From Actinokineospora alba (GTDB lineage Bacteria; Actinomycetota; Actinomycetes; Mycobacteriales; Pseudonocardiaceae), in the NCBI RefSeq assembly GCF_004362515.1, contig NZ_SNXU01000001.1, positions 6,138,001 through 6,202,000 of the forward strand: 64,000 nucleotides of DNA, read 5' to 3'. The notes under the pieces are model-generated. The model ran no database searches, was not told the origin of the DNA, and worked only from the letters and a program-made list of their open reading frames with translations. Positions 20,173-28,836 of this stretch are shown one piece after another (the stretch's first letter is position 1; every line of letters begins with the position of its first letter). The translations under genes and the position numbers were made by a program.

Positions 20173-23100
20173 GACTTGCTCCTGCCATCGGGGCCGGCGA
20201 CCGGCCGAACAAGCGTGTCCACGACCATCCGGCGGGCCTGACCGGCGTCACGCGCCCAGTCCAGCCCGACCACGACCGCCTTGCCGGTCCGGCCGGCGCG
20301 CACCACCCAGCTGGCCAGGTCCTCGGTCTTCCACCGACCGGACAGCCCGACCTCGGCCGCCAGGTCCGCGAGCGCGGGCGCCGCGTCGGGTGTGGTCGCG
20401 TGGAGCAGCCGGGCGATCGCGAACGGGTCGTGCTGGAACACGCCGTCGTCGGCCTCGGTCTGGTCCCCCACCTGCGTCGCGGCGTGGTGCAGCACGGTGT
20501 CGTCCGCCGGGCCCGCTGTGTGCAGCACGCGGCGCACCAGGTCCACGTTGTCCAGCAGCTCTGACCGCGACAGGTTGGTGAAGCGGGAAGCCAACTCGCC
20601 GCGGAGGTCTTCCCCGGCGTCGTCGAGTCCGCCCAGGATGCCGACCGCGTCGGTCAGCACGTCCACGCCGCGGGTCTGGTCGCCGAGCAGGTCGCAGCCG
20701 CGCACCGCCCACTCCGCCGCGCTGACCACCCCGGACCCGTCACCCCGCAGTCCGCGGACGACGACGGCCTGCTCGGCCAGCGCCACCTGGGTGTCGCGGT
20801 CGTCGGATTCGGCGGCCGCGGCCATCCCGCGTTCCAGGGCCGCCGCGGCGCCGTCGACGTCCGCAGCCGCCAGCCTGGCCCGCACCTCCACCAAGTGGAG
20901 TCTGGTGTCGGGAAGCCGCTCCGTGCGCTCGGCGAGCACGGACAGCGCGCGGGCCGGGTCGCCGGAGGCCAGCCACGACATCGCCCGCCCCTCCGCGTCG
21001 GCCTCCCAGTCGCGCTGGTCCCATTCGGCGCGGTCGTCGGTGTCACCGAAGCCGAGGCGCCTGCTCAGCCACGTCCACGCCCTGGGCGGCAGCGGCTCGC
21101 CGAGCGCGGGGGCCAGCAGGGGCCGCAAACCCGGCTCCCAGACCCGGTCGAGGTAGCGGGGGTCCTCACCGATCATCAACCGGTGGTAGACCTCTTCCGC
21201 GCGGTCTTCGATGCCCGGGCGGGCGTGGTAGTAGTCGATCGCGCGCCGGTGGACGCGGGCCACGACGGCGGCCAGGCCGGGTTCGTCCATCATGGACCGC
21301 AGCATCAGCGTGCGGACGTCTTGGCGGTGCCGCAGGGTGTCCGGCCCGTCAAGCTCGAACAGGCTGACCTCGAACCGCAGCTTGTCGAAGATCAGCTCGG
21401 CGTGGGTGGGGTCGAGGTCGCACGGCTCGGCGAGCACCTCGCGCAGCACGCCGACGGTGATCCGCCGCACCGCCAGGCCCGGGTAGGCGATCCGGCGGAC
21501 CTCCGGGTCGGCGATGTGGCTCAGGATGCGCCCGTAGAGCATCCCCTGGACCTGCTCGATGGCGATCCCGGCGAGCGCGTCGCCGCGCGCGGCGATGTCG
21601 TCGAACGCCGTGGTCCCGGTGCGCTCCAACGCCTCCGCGGCCAGCCGCAGGGTCAGCGGGTGGCCGCCGAACTTCGCCACGATGCTCGTGCGCAGCGCCG
21701 GATCGGCGACGCCGAGGTCGGCGAGCACCGCGTCGGCGGCGGGCGGTTCCAGCTCGCCCAGGGTCAGGATCAGGTTCTCGAAACCCGTGAACGTGGTCGG
21801 GTCGCCGCGCCCGGAGACGATGACCCGCATATCGGGCAGCGCGGCGAGCAGGTGCTCGATGAGCCTCTCCAGGTCGCGCACCGCGCCCGGGCCTTTGAGC
21901 TGCACTTCCTCGTACGTGTCCAGGAAGAGCACGAGCGGCGTCCGGTAGCCGGCGGGTCCGTGGAGGTCCATCAGCTTGTGGAGCCGGTCGGCGAGGACGC
22001 CGACCATCGCGGCCAGATTCCCCTGGCTGTCGAGGTCGATGTCGAGGATCGCCGAGGCTTTCTCCAGGTCGGAACCCCAGTAGACGCTTTCGGTCGCGGC
22101 CAGCTCGCGGGCTTCCTCGGTGGTCGCGTGGAGCAGCCGCAGCTGGCGCGCGATCTGGCGCAGCAGGCCGATCGGGTCACGCGGGTCGTTGCGCGCCCGG
22201 TCGAAATCGAGGTAGGCGAACGGGATCGCCGCGTCCTCGCCCGCGGCCCGCTCCAGTCCCAGGAGGACTTTGCCGAGCAGGCTGGACTTGCCGACCCCGC
22301 CCGGCCCGCGCAGGCACAGCAGCATCGGGTTCGCCACCCCGTACACGAAGGCGTCGAACACCGCCAATTCCCTTTCCCGGCCATGGAAATGGGTGCCCAC
22401 GAGCGCCCGGAGCGGGTCGAGCAGCGCGCGGCGCTCCAGGGTGGCGTCGACCTCGGTGCCGACGGTCTCGTCGAGGATGCCCGCGAGTTCCAGCCAGCCG
22501 GTAACGACCGCGTACTCCTCGAGTTCGGCCGTGGCGAGCCCCGCGAGGCTCGGACGCCCGCCCGCGAGCAGCTCGCGCACCTTGTCGCGCTCAGCGTCGG
22601 GCAGCTCGGCGTTGACCGCCAGCGCGTCGTCCAGGGCTCCGGTCTCCCAGAGGTGGCGCAGGCACTGGGTTCGGACGTCGTCGAGCAGGATCCAGCTGCC
22701 GTCGATGGCGGTGTGGCTGAACTCGGCGAGCATGGCGACCGCCGAGGTCGGCGTCGGCCGCAGCGGACGCAGCTTCGCCGGGAGGAACCGCCCCAGCACC
22801 GCGGCGGCCGCGGTCCACGGCAGGTGCTCTGCGTCGAGCGCGACCTCCTCGTCGGAGGGGACCGCCGTGTCCGACAGTGCGGCGTTCAGCTTGGCGGCGA
22901 AGTCCGCGTACTTCGGGGGCAGCTCGGGGACCACCGGAACGTCCACAGCGGACACACCGAGAAAGGACCTGGCCACGTCGGCGATGTCGGCGGCCCGGTC
23001 GGGAAACCGCCTGGTGAGCGCGGCGAAGAGCCGCTCGTCGACCTGCCCGCGGCGAAGTAGCTCCATCGCCACCTCGGCGGCGAACGACGACCCTTTGCCA

Positions 23101-23210
23101 CCCGGGCGGACGCTCACCCGGACACCTTCGAGCGCCAGGAAGCTCTGCAGCTCCCGGGGGTCGTCGAACAGGACCGCCAACAGCTCCTGCAGCCGCTCGC
23201 CGCCTTCCAT
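20169..23210 (-). CDS. STAND-type NTPase with N-terminal EAD1-like domain
   Basis: 1013 residues. Residues 1-85 match the effector-associated domain pattern (LFDDPRELQSFL, then LLRRGQVDERLFAAL and FPDRAADI). A linker follows, then a P-loop NTPase with Walker A GPGGVGKSS at 302-310, Walker B LVLFLDTYEE at 426-435, sensor VIVSGRGD and the STAND GxP motif (GGHPLTLRLAAE). A winged-helix-like segment and a long helical repeat region complete the protein. STAND proteins are switch-like sensors that oligomerise when triggered. The ATG at 23210 overlaps the upstream stop (TGATG). The longer open frame to 24101 is only a shadow of the upstream gene. Confidence 0.87.
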   Translation of the reverse strand: MEGGERLQELLAVLFDDPRELQSFLALEGVRVSVRPGGKGSSFAAEVAMELLRRGQVDERLFAALTRRFPDRAADIADVARSFLGVSAVDVPVVPELPPKYADFAAKLNAALSDTAVPSDEEVALDAEHLPWTAAAAVLGRFLPAKLRPLRPTPTSAVAMLAEFSHTAIDGSWILLDDVRTQCLRHLWETGALDDALAVNAELPDAERDKVRELLAGGRPSLAGLATAELEEYAVVTGWLELAGILDETVGTEVDATLERRALLDPLRALVGTHFHGRERELAVFDAFVYGVANPMLLCLRGPGGVGKSSLLGKVLLGLERAAGEDAAIPFAYLDFDRARNDPRDPIGLLRQIARQLRLLHATTEEARELAATESVYWGSDLEKASAILDIDLDSQGNLAAMVGVLADRLHKLMDLHGPAGYRTPLVLFLDTYEEVQLKGPGAVRDLERLIEHLLAALPDMRVIVSGRGDPTTFTGFENLILTLGELEPPAADAVLADLGVADPALRTSIVAKFGGHPLTLRLAAEALERTGTTAFDDIAARGDALAGIAIEQVQGMLYGRILSHIADPEVRRIAYPGLAVRRITVGVLREVLAEPCDLDPTHAELIFDKLRFEVSLFELDGPDTLRHRQDVRTLMLRSMMDEPGLAAVVARVHRRAIDYYHARPGIEDRAEEVYHRLMIGEDPRYLDRVWEPGLRPLLAPALGEPLPPRAWTWLSRRLGFGDTDDRAEWDQRDWEADAEGRAMSWLASGDPARALSVLAERTERLPDTRLHLVEVRARLAAADVDGAAAALERGMAAAAESDDRDTQVALAEQAVVVRGLRGDGSGVVSAAEWAVRGCDLLGDQTRGVDVLTDAVGILGGLDDAGEDLRGELASRFTNLSRSELLDNVDLVRRVLHTAGPADDTVLHHAATQVGDQTEADDGVFQHDPFAIARLLHATTPDAAPALADLAAEVGLSGRWKTEDLASWVVRAGRTGKAVVVGLDWARDAGQARRMVVDTLVRPVAGPDGRSKS

Positions 23211-24253
23211 CAGGCCTCCTGCAGCAGCACGCGGTGCGCGTCGACGCACTTCTGCGCCAACAGGCGCAGGCGCATCCTCGGCGTGGGCGCCAAGGCCGCC
23301 ACGTGGCTGATCACCTGGTCGGCGGTGTGCCGGTAGTAGGCCTCGTCCTTGCCGGGCACCGCCGCGGCCAGCCACCCGGCGACCTCCGCCTCGGAGATCT
23401 CGGCAAGGGTGTACCGGGAGTTGATCCCCGGCAGGTTCTCCAGCGCGACCGCGGCGAAATCGGCCAGCACGGTGATCCGCAGCTTCTTGGCCAGCAACGG
23501 GGTCGTCTGGACCTGCCGCAGGAGTTCGCCGAGGAACTTCAGCACCCCAGCGTCCTGCTCCGGCTCGACGAGGTTGGCGACGAACCAGACCGGGGTGCGG
23601 CTGTGCACCGCGAAGCTGCCGAGGTTCGCCGCGAGGGTGACCGCCCGGCGCTCGGGTTCCGGGTCGATCGCGGGCGGAACCACCACGCCCAGCTTGAGCC
23701 GCAACTGGTCGGCGAGGTAGTCCACCATCCGGTTGTCGTGCAGCCGCTGCAGGTGCTCGACGACGGGGGTGAACACGCCGTGTCTGCGGGCGCAGTGGTC
23801 GATGTAGGCGCACATCGTGCGCTTCCCGTGCCCGGCGGGGCCGTCGATGGTCGAGGCGGTGGGGCCGTCCCCGCGGGCGATGTCGCCCAGGTGGGTCCGC
23901 AGGGGCTCCCGGTCGGCGAACGGCCACTCGGCGGGCATCCACAGCTCGTCGATGCCAAGGCCCGCCCAGTCGATCTGCCCGGCCCGCAGCTGGTTCACGA
24001 GCTGGTGCACCTTGGTGAGTTCGCCCGCGGCGTCGACCTGCAGCACCACGTTGACGAAGATGTCGGCCGTGGGCAGCCCCAGCGCCCAGTCCAGCAGCCA
24101 CTTGGCGTGGTTGTGCGGGTTGAGCCCCGCCGGGACGGCACGCAGCGCCTCCGGGCCGAACAGGTCCCTGGCGATGCGGCCGTATCGGGCCTCGCCGAGG
24201 TGTTCCGTGATCAGGTACACGACCTGCTTGTGCTGTTCGTCGGTCAGAAGCAC
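23210..24253 (-). CDS. P-loop NTPase with degenerate Walker B (inactive-STAND-like) and N-terminal helical domain
   Basis: 347 residues. N-terminal helical domain at about 1-90 (LTDEQHKQVVYLITEHLGEA, then NHAKWLLDWALGLP), then a P-loop GPAGHGKRT at 138-146. The expected Walker B strand near 225-232 (VWFVANLVEPE) lacks the usual acidic cluster, so hydrolysis may be lost. The C-terminal helices include LGELLRQVQTTPLLAKKL. It resembles the degenerate STAND modules of actinobacterial conflict systems, possibly as an adaptor between sensor and protease (inference). It lies 10 bases after the metalloprotease gene and overlaps the STAND gene by 1 base. Confidence 0.75.
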   Translation of the reverse strand: MLLTDEQHKQVVYLITEHLGEARYGRIARDLFGPEALRAVPAGLNPHNHAKWLLDWALGLPTADIFVNVVLQVDAAGELTKVHQLVNQLRAGQIDWAGLGIDELWMPAEWPFADREPLRTHLGDIARGDGPTASTIDGPAGHGKRTMCAYIDHCARRHGVFTPVVEHLQRLHDNRMVDYLADQLRLKLGVVVPPAIDPEPERRAVTLAANLGSFAVHSRTPVWFVANLVEPEQDAGVLKFLGELLRQVQTTPLLAKKLRITVLADFAAVALENLPGINSRYTLAEISEAEVAGWLAAAVPGKDEAYYRHTADQVISHVAALAPTPRMRLRLLAQKCVDAHRVLLQEA

Positions 24254-24263
24254 CGCGCCCGCC

Positions 24264-25310
24264 TTAGTCCGTCACGCCCACCATCCCGTTGAGCAGGTCG
24301 AAAACCCTTGCGAGATAGGGAGACTGGTCGAGATCGGCCTCCTGCCCCGCGCCCATGATCTCCAAAGTGGACTCCGCGCGCCCGGCGAGGTCGGAGAGCT
24401 CGTCGGCGGCGTGCGGGTAGAGCAGCTGCAGGCCGCGCTTGTCCCCTTCGGAGAGGTCGAGACCGTTCCCGGTCGGGGCGCACGCGCTCGGCGCGGAGTG
24501 GTAGAAGAACGGCTCGAACTGGTAGAGCATCACGGATTTGGCGTCGAACGGGCCCGCGATCACGTCCGGCGACTCCTTGGTGCGCAGGTTGTGGTCGACC
24601 TTGGCCCGCGGCCACTTGTTGGGCTCGCCCGCGAGGTAGGTGTAAATGCCGGGACGGCGGCCGTTCGAGTCCGGCACGAACCTGCCCCGGTTGTCCTTCG
24701 TCGGGACATAGCCGGGATCGTCGTCCCAGCGGAACTCGTCCTCACACGGCCCGCGCATGTTCTGGTGGGCGTGTTTGAACGCCAGCGCGTGCAGGAACTC
24801 GTGGCGCACGGTGCCCTGCCACCGGTTGGGCTTGGCGGTCTTGAACCCGCCGAGGTTGAGGCTGCGCTGTCCGGGTCCGCCACCGATCGGGCTGCCCGGG
24901 CCGCCGATGGTGCTGTCGTTGCTGTCGGTGCCGACGAGCGACCAGAAGCCGCCCATGTCGAAGCTGACCCGGATGTCCGCGGCGTGCTCGGTGTCGAGGA
25001 CCGTCCACCGGCGGAACTCGCCGCTGCCGGAGTCGAACCCGAAGTCGAGTTCCAGGTTGCAGGCGTCGGTGATCTGCGCCGTGGCGTCGACGATGTCGCG
25101 GTGCAGGTCCTTGTCGCCGTCGAGGAACGCGACCCGCACGGCCGAGCCGGGCCGCCAGCGGGCCAGGTCGTCGATCAGGAACTCCAGGCCCTCACGTTGC
25201 GAGGCGACCCGCTCGCGCCAGGCGTCGCGCACCTCAAGGGAGGCGACCAACTCGTCCGGCAGCGCATCCAGCACGAGATCGGTGCCCTGCCCGTCCACTC
25301 GTGTGTCCAT
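24264..25310 (-). CDS. Astacin-like (M12A) zinc metalloprotease without signal peptide
   Basis: 348 residues. Zinc site HEFLHALAFKH at 170-180 has the metzincin spacing HExxHxxxxxH, and the residue usually Gly is Ala. A Met-turn SVMLY follows at about 259-263, as in astacins (SxMxY). The N-terminal half contains an uncharacterised region and Asp/Gly-rich strands. No signal peptide or propeptide cysteine switch was seen, which is unusual because most astacins are secreted. It is the first gene of the operon with two P-loop proteins and a trypsin-fold protease. A cytosolic effector or processing protease is the likely role (inference). Confidence 0.8.
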   Translation of the reverse strand: MDTRVDGQGTDLVLDALPDELVASLEVRDAWRERVASQREGLEFLIDDLARWRPGSAVRVAFLDGDKDLHRDIVDATAQITDACNLELDFGFDSGSGEFRRWTVLDTEHAADIRVSFDMGGFWSLVGTDSNDSTIGGPGSPIGGGPGQRSLNLGGFKTAKPNRWQGTVRHEFLHALAFKHAHQNMRGPCEDEFRWDDDPGYVPTKDNRGRFVPDSNGRRPGIYTYLAGEPNKWPRAKVDHNLRTKESPDVIAGPFDAKSVMLYQFEPFFYHSAPSACAPTGNGLDLSEGDKRGLQLLYPHAADELSDLAGRAESTLEIMGAGQEADLDQSPYLARVFDLLNGMVGVTD

Positions 25311-25403
25311 ATGAGGGGAGTCGCTCGCCGGTGGAGCCGGGTTAGCGTCGCCGGCTACGCGCGAACGGGTGAATCACCCAGGGTCGTCGCCGGTGACGAC
25401 CCG

Positions 25404-26273
25404 TTACTTCACGCCTCCCGCCGTCAGGCCCGCGACGATCCGGCGCTGGAAGAGCAGGACCAGGATGACCAGGGGGATGGTGACGATGACGCCCGCGGCC
25501 ATCTGGGTGCCGAAGGGGGCGTCGAACTGGGTGGTTCCGGTGAACTGGCTCGTGATCACCGGAGCCGTCTTGAGCTCCTTCTTGTTGACCACCGAAAGGG
25601 CGATGATGAACTCGTTCCACGCGGCGATGAACGTGATGATCGCCGTGGTGAACACACCTGGCGCGGCGAGCGGCAGGATCACCTTGCGGAACGCCTGGGC
25701 GGGCGTGCAGCCGTCGATCTGGGCGGCTTCCTCGAGTTCGACGGGCATCTGCCGGAAGAACGCGGTGAGGTTCCAGACGGCCAGCGGCAGGGCGAAGCTC
25801 ATGCTGGGCACGATCATCGCCTGGTAGGTGTTGATCCACCCGATGTTGCTGAACAGGTCCAGCAGCGGCACCAGCAGCGAGATCCCGGGGAACATGCTGG
25901 TCGTGATGATGATCGCCAACACCAGGTTCTTGAACCGGAAGTCCAGCCGCGCCAACGCGTACGCGGTCAGGATGCCGATGATCAGGACCGCCACCGTCGT
26001 GGTCCCGGCGACAAGGAAGCTGTTGCCGAGCGCGCGGAGGAAGCCGTTGGCCGGAGAGAACGCGGCCGTGTAGGAGTCGGTCGAGAACGGTGACGGGACG
26101 GGCTCGGAGGCGAAGATGTCGCTGGTGCGCCGCAGACTCGACACCAGCATCCAGTAGAACGGTGCGAGGCAGTAGATCACGATGGCCGCGATACCCACGT
26201 AGGGCAGCCATCGCCAGCCGCTCTTCTTCGGCTTCGCGGGTGGGGCTTCGGTGCGTTCCAGCGTGGCGGTCAT
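25404..26273 (-). CDS. Carbohydrate ABC transporter permease (MalG-type)
   Basis: 289 residues with six membrane helices. The EAA loop (EEAAQIDG followed by FRKVILPLAAPG) contacts the ATPase. The end VPLLVLLFQRRIVAGLTAGGVK is typical of MalG/UgpE permeases. It pairs with the MalF-type permease to form the import channel for a sugar or oligosaccharide. The start overlaps the upstream permease gene stop by 4 bases. It lies in an operon with the binding protein; the ATPase gene is divergent. Substrate unassigned. Confidence 0.92.
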   Translation of the reverse strand: MTATLERTEAPPAKPKKSGWRWLPYVGIAAIVIYCLAPFYWMLVSSLRRTSDIFASEPVPSPFSTDSYTAAFSPANGFLRALGNSFLVAGTTTVAVLIIGILTAYALARLDFRFKNLVLAIIITTSMFPGISLLVPLLDLFSNIGWINTYQAMIVPSMSFALPLAVWNLTAFFRQMPVELEEAAQIDGCTPAQAFRKVILPLAAPGVFTTAIITFIAAWNEFIIALSVVNKKELKTAPVITSQFTGTTQFDAPFGTQMAAGVIVTIPLVILVLLFQRRIVAGLTAGGVK

Positions 26274-27232
26274 CGGTTCCTCCCGGTCCGCGCGCCGACG
26301 ACATCGGCACCCAGCAGCTTGACGAACACGAACGCCACGACGGCGACGTAGACGAACAGGAAGATCGCGTACGCGGACGCGGGTCCGTACTTGGTGAACT
26401 TCACCGCTTCCTCGAACGCCAGGATCGTCACCGTGTCAGTGGAGTTCTTCCCCGGCCCGATCAGCGTGTACGGCAGGTCGAACATCCTCAGTGTGTCGAG
26501 GATGCGGAACAGGACCGCCACCATGAGCGTCGGCTTGACCAGCGGCAGGGTGATCGACCAGAACGTCTTCCACGGCGACGCGCCGTCCAGTTTGGCCGCT
26601 TCGTAGACCTCGTTGGAGATGACCTGCAATCCAGCCAGGACAAGCAGTCCGATGAACGGCGCGGTCTTCCACGTGTCGGCGATGACGACCGCCAGCCACG
26701 CCTGCGGCCCGTCGGTCGTCCACAGCACCGGGTCGCCGGGCAGCAGGTCGTTGGCCACGCCGTCGGCCTGGAAGATCCACCGCCACAGGATGCCCGCGAT
26801 GGCGGTCGGCACCGCCCAGGGCACCAGGATGCTGGCCCGGACCAGCGCGCGGCCCTTGAAAGCCTTGTGCATCACCAAAGCCATCAGCACGCCCAGGATG
26901 ACTTCCAGGCCGACGGCGACGATGGTGAAGCTGGTGGTGTTCCACAGGGCGTTGAGGAACCTGGCGCCGGTGGCGCCGCTGAACATGTCGGTGAAGTTGT
27001 CGATGCCGACGAACTTGTTGCCCGTCTCCAGCACGCCCGTCTCCGGGTCGATGCCCTCATTGCGTTGGTAGAACGCCAATCGGATGGCGGACACGATGGG
27101 ATAGGCGACGACGATCCCGAGCACCAGCAGGGTCGGCGACACGAGCAGGGCGGCGAGCTTCCCGACTCCCTGTCTGCGGCCGACGGGCTTGGCGGGCTTG
27201 GGATCGACCGGCGCGCCGATGAGAGTGGCCAT
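26270..27232 (-). CDS. Sugar ABC transporter permease (MalF-type)
   Basis: 320 residues. A cytoplasmic N-terminal tail is rich in Lys/Pro, then six membrane helices. The EAA motif EAAKLDGAS with FWSITLPLVKP marks the ATPase docking loop. The TM1-TM2 periplasmic loop (INP-like, YQRNEGIDPETGVLE) is of normal length. It forms the heterodimeric channel with the MalG-type partner encoded downstream (4-base overlap). Located 62 bases after the solute-binding protein gene. Confidence 0.92.
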   Translation of the reverse strand: MATLIGAPVDPKPAKPVGRRQGVGKLAALLVSPTLLVLGIVVAYPIVSAIRLAFYQRNEGIDPETGVLETGNKFVGIDNFTDMFSGATGARFLNALWNTTSFTIVAVGLEVILGVLMALVMHKAFKGRALVRASILVPWAVPTAIAGILWRWIFQADGVANDLLPGDPVLWTTDGPQAWLAVVIADTWKTAPFIGLLVLAGLQVISNEVYEAAKLDGASPWKTFWSITLPLVKPTLMVAVLFRILDTLRMFDLPYTLIGPGKNSTDTVTILAFEEAVKFTKYGPASAYAIFLFVYVAVVAFVFVKLLGADVVGARTGRNR

Positions 27233-27294
27233 GGGTTGCCCTCCGCGAACCGAAGGCGGGGTTCCGGCGGCACCCGGAACCCCGCGTGCCGAAA

Positions 27295-28596
27295 TCAGCT
27301 ACCGGTCAGGGACTCCAGCTTCGTCTGCAACGAGGCCAGCGCGTCCTGGCTGCTTGATTGACCACTCATCGCCGCGTACGCGGCTTCCTGGATGGCGGAG
27401 GACACTTCCTGGTACTTGACGACCGCGGGGCGCTTCTTCGCCTTCTCGATCGACTTCTTCAGCTCGGTCAGGTACGGGAACTTCTCCACCAAGGCGGGCT
27501 CGTCGTAGAGCGAAGCCCAGGTCGGCGCCAGGCTGGTCTTCTCCAGGCTGGCCCGCTGCTGCTTCTCGTCGACCATGTACTTGATGAAGTCCAACGCGCT
27601 CTTCTTGTTCTTGGCGAACGAGCTGATCGCGTAGTTGTGCCCGCCCAGCGTCGAGGAGCCCGGGCCGTCGAGACCCGGCAGCGGCGCCACCGCGAACTTG
27701 CCCGCGACCGTCGACGAACCGTCCGTCGCGTTGGCCTTGGCGTACTGGTACGGCCACTGGCGGTGGAAGACCAGCTCACCGGCCTGGAACGCCCGGCGAC
27801 CCTCTTCCTCCTTGAACGTGCGCGCCTTGGCGGCGATCTTGCCGGACTTGACGCCCTCGACGAGGAAGTCCAGACCCGCCTTCGCCTTCTCGGTGTTCAC
27901 GTTCGGCTTGCCGTCCTCACCGACGACGTCACCACCGGCGGAGTTGACGGCCTCGCTGAAGTTGACGGTGAGGCCCTCGTACTTCTCGAACTGACCCGCG
28001 TAGCAGGACACCGCCGGGTTGGCCGCGATCACCTTGTCACACGCGGCGTTCATCTCCGCCCACGTCGTCGGCGCCTTCGCGCCGACCGCGTCGAGCAGGT
28101 CCTTGCGGTAGTAGAGCAAGCCGCCGTCGCTGTTGATCGGCACCGCGTAGAGCTTCTTGAAGTACTTCGCGGTCTCCACCGTCGCGGGGAGCAGCTTGTC
28201 GATCGGGAACTGGTCCTCCGGCAACTGGGTGACCCACTGGTTGGCCGCGAACTCGGCGGTCCACACGACGTCGAGGTTGAGGACGGTGTACGCGTCGGAC
28301 TTGGTCTGCGCGTTCTGCACCATCTGCTGCCGCTGCGCGTCGGCGTCCTCGGGCAGCTCGATCAGGGTGACCTTCTGGTCGGCGTGCTCGGCGTTCCAGC
28401 CGTCGACCTGGTTCTGGAGGTTCCCGGAGGTGTCCTTGCCGGTGACCAGGGTGATCGGCCCGACCCCCTCCAGCGCGGCGGGGCCCGGCTGTGTGCCGCC
28501 GCCACCGCCCGAATCCGATGTTCCACACGCACTGAGGCTCAGCACCAGCGCGGCTGCGAGAGCCACTCCGCGTGCGACAGGTCCTCGCGTAAACAC
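27295..28596 (-). CDS. Extracellular solute-binding lipoprotein, family 1 (sugar)
   Basis: 433 residues. A lipoprotein signal peptide has lipobox LSLSAC (start VFTRGPVARGVALAAALV), then a Gly-rich linker and a family-1 solute-binding fold. Landmarks: TLIELPEDADAQRQQMVQ and WTAEFAANQWVTQLPE near the N lobe, and GGLLYYRKDLLDAVG typical of maltose/trehalose-type binders. The start is the GTG at 28596 with a GGAGG site 5 bases away. The longer frame to 28701 lacks one and would put a 35-residue tail before the signal. It captures the sugar for the permease pair downstream. Confidence 0.93.
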   Translation of the reverse strand: MFTRGPVARGVALAAALVLSLSACGTSDSGGGGGTQPGPAALEGVGPITLVTGKDTSGNLQNQVDGWNAEHADQKVTLIELPEDADAQRQQMVQNAQTKSDAYTVLNLDVVWTAEFAANQWVTQLPEDQFPIDKLLPATVETAKYFKKLYAVPINSDGGLLYYRKDLLDAVGAKAPTTWAEMNAACDKVIAANPAVSCYAGQFEKYEGLTVNFSEAVNSAGGDVVGEDGKPNVNTEKAKAGLDFLVEGVKSGKIAAKARTFKEEEGRRAFQAGELVFHRQWPYQYAKANATDGSSTVAGKFAVAPLPGLDGPGSSTLGGHNYAISSFAKNKKSALDFIKYMVDEKQQRASLEKTSLAPTWASLYDEPALVEKFPYLTELKKSIEKAKKRPAVVKYQEVSSAIQEAAYAAMSGQSSSQDALASLQTKLESLTGS

Positions 28597-28625
28597 GACA
28601 CCTCCAGTGGATCGATGAACGCTCC

Positions 28626-28650
28626 CCGCGCGCTGGGCGCGCGGCTTTTT
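28626..28650 (+). terminator. Hairpin plus T tract pointing right, in the divergent leader
   Basis: CCGCGCGC, a 3-base loop, GCGCGCGG, then CTTTTT. It has terminator form on the plus strand although no plus-strand gene precedes it. It may stop antisense transcription through the solute-binding protein gene. Confidence 0.5.
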
Positions 28651-28836
28651 GGTGTTAATCGGACTGTTCTCGCATGTTGGCGGCAAGGGAACGAACGACA
28701 TGTGCTCGTTACCGTTTCGAAATCAACAACTGGGGACGATCGGAGAACCCCTACTCGGCATGGCGCTCTGGTGTCACCCCGCCGGATGGGGCATCCTGGG
28801 AAGCTCGGTGTGCCGACCGATGAAGGATGGGCAGCG

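Noticed and set aside
20169..24101. 1310-residue continuous frame suggesting one giant protein
   Set aside because: Its first 300 codons overlap the confidently coded 347-residue P-loop gene in another frame. The real start at 23210 fits the operon overlap and the EAD-like domain.
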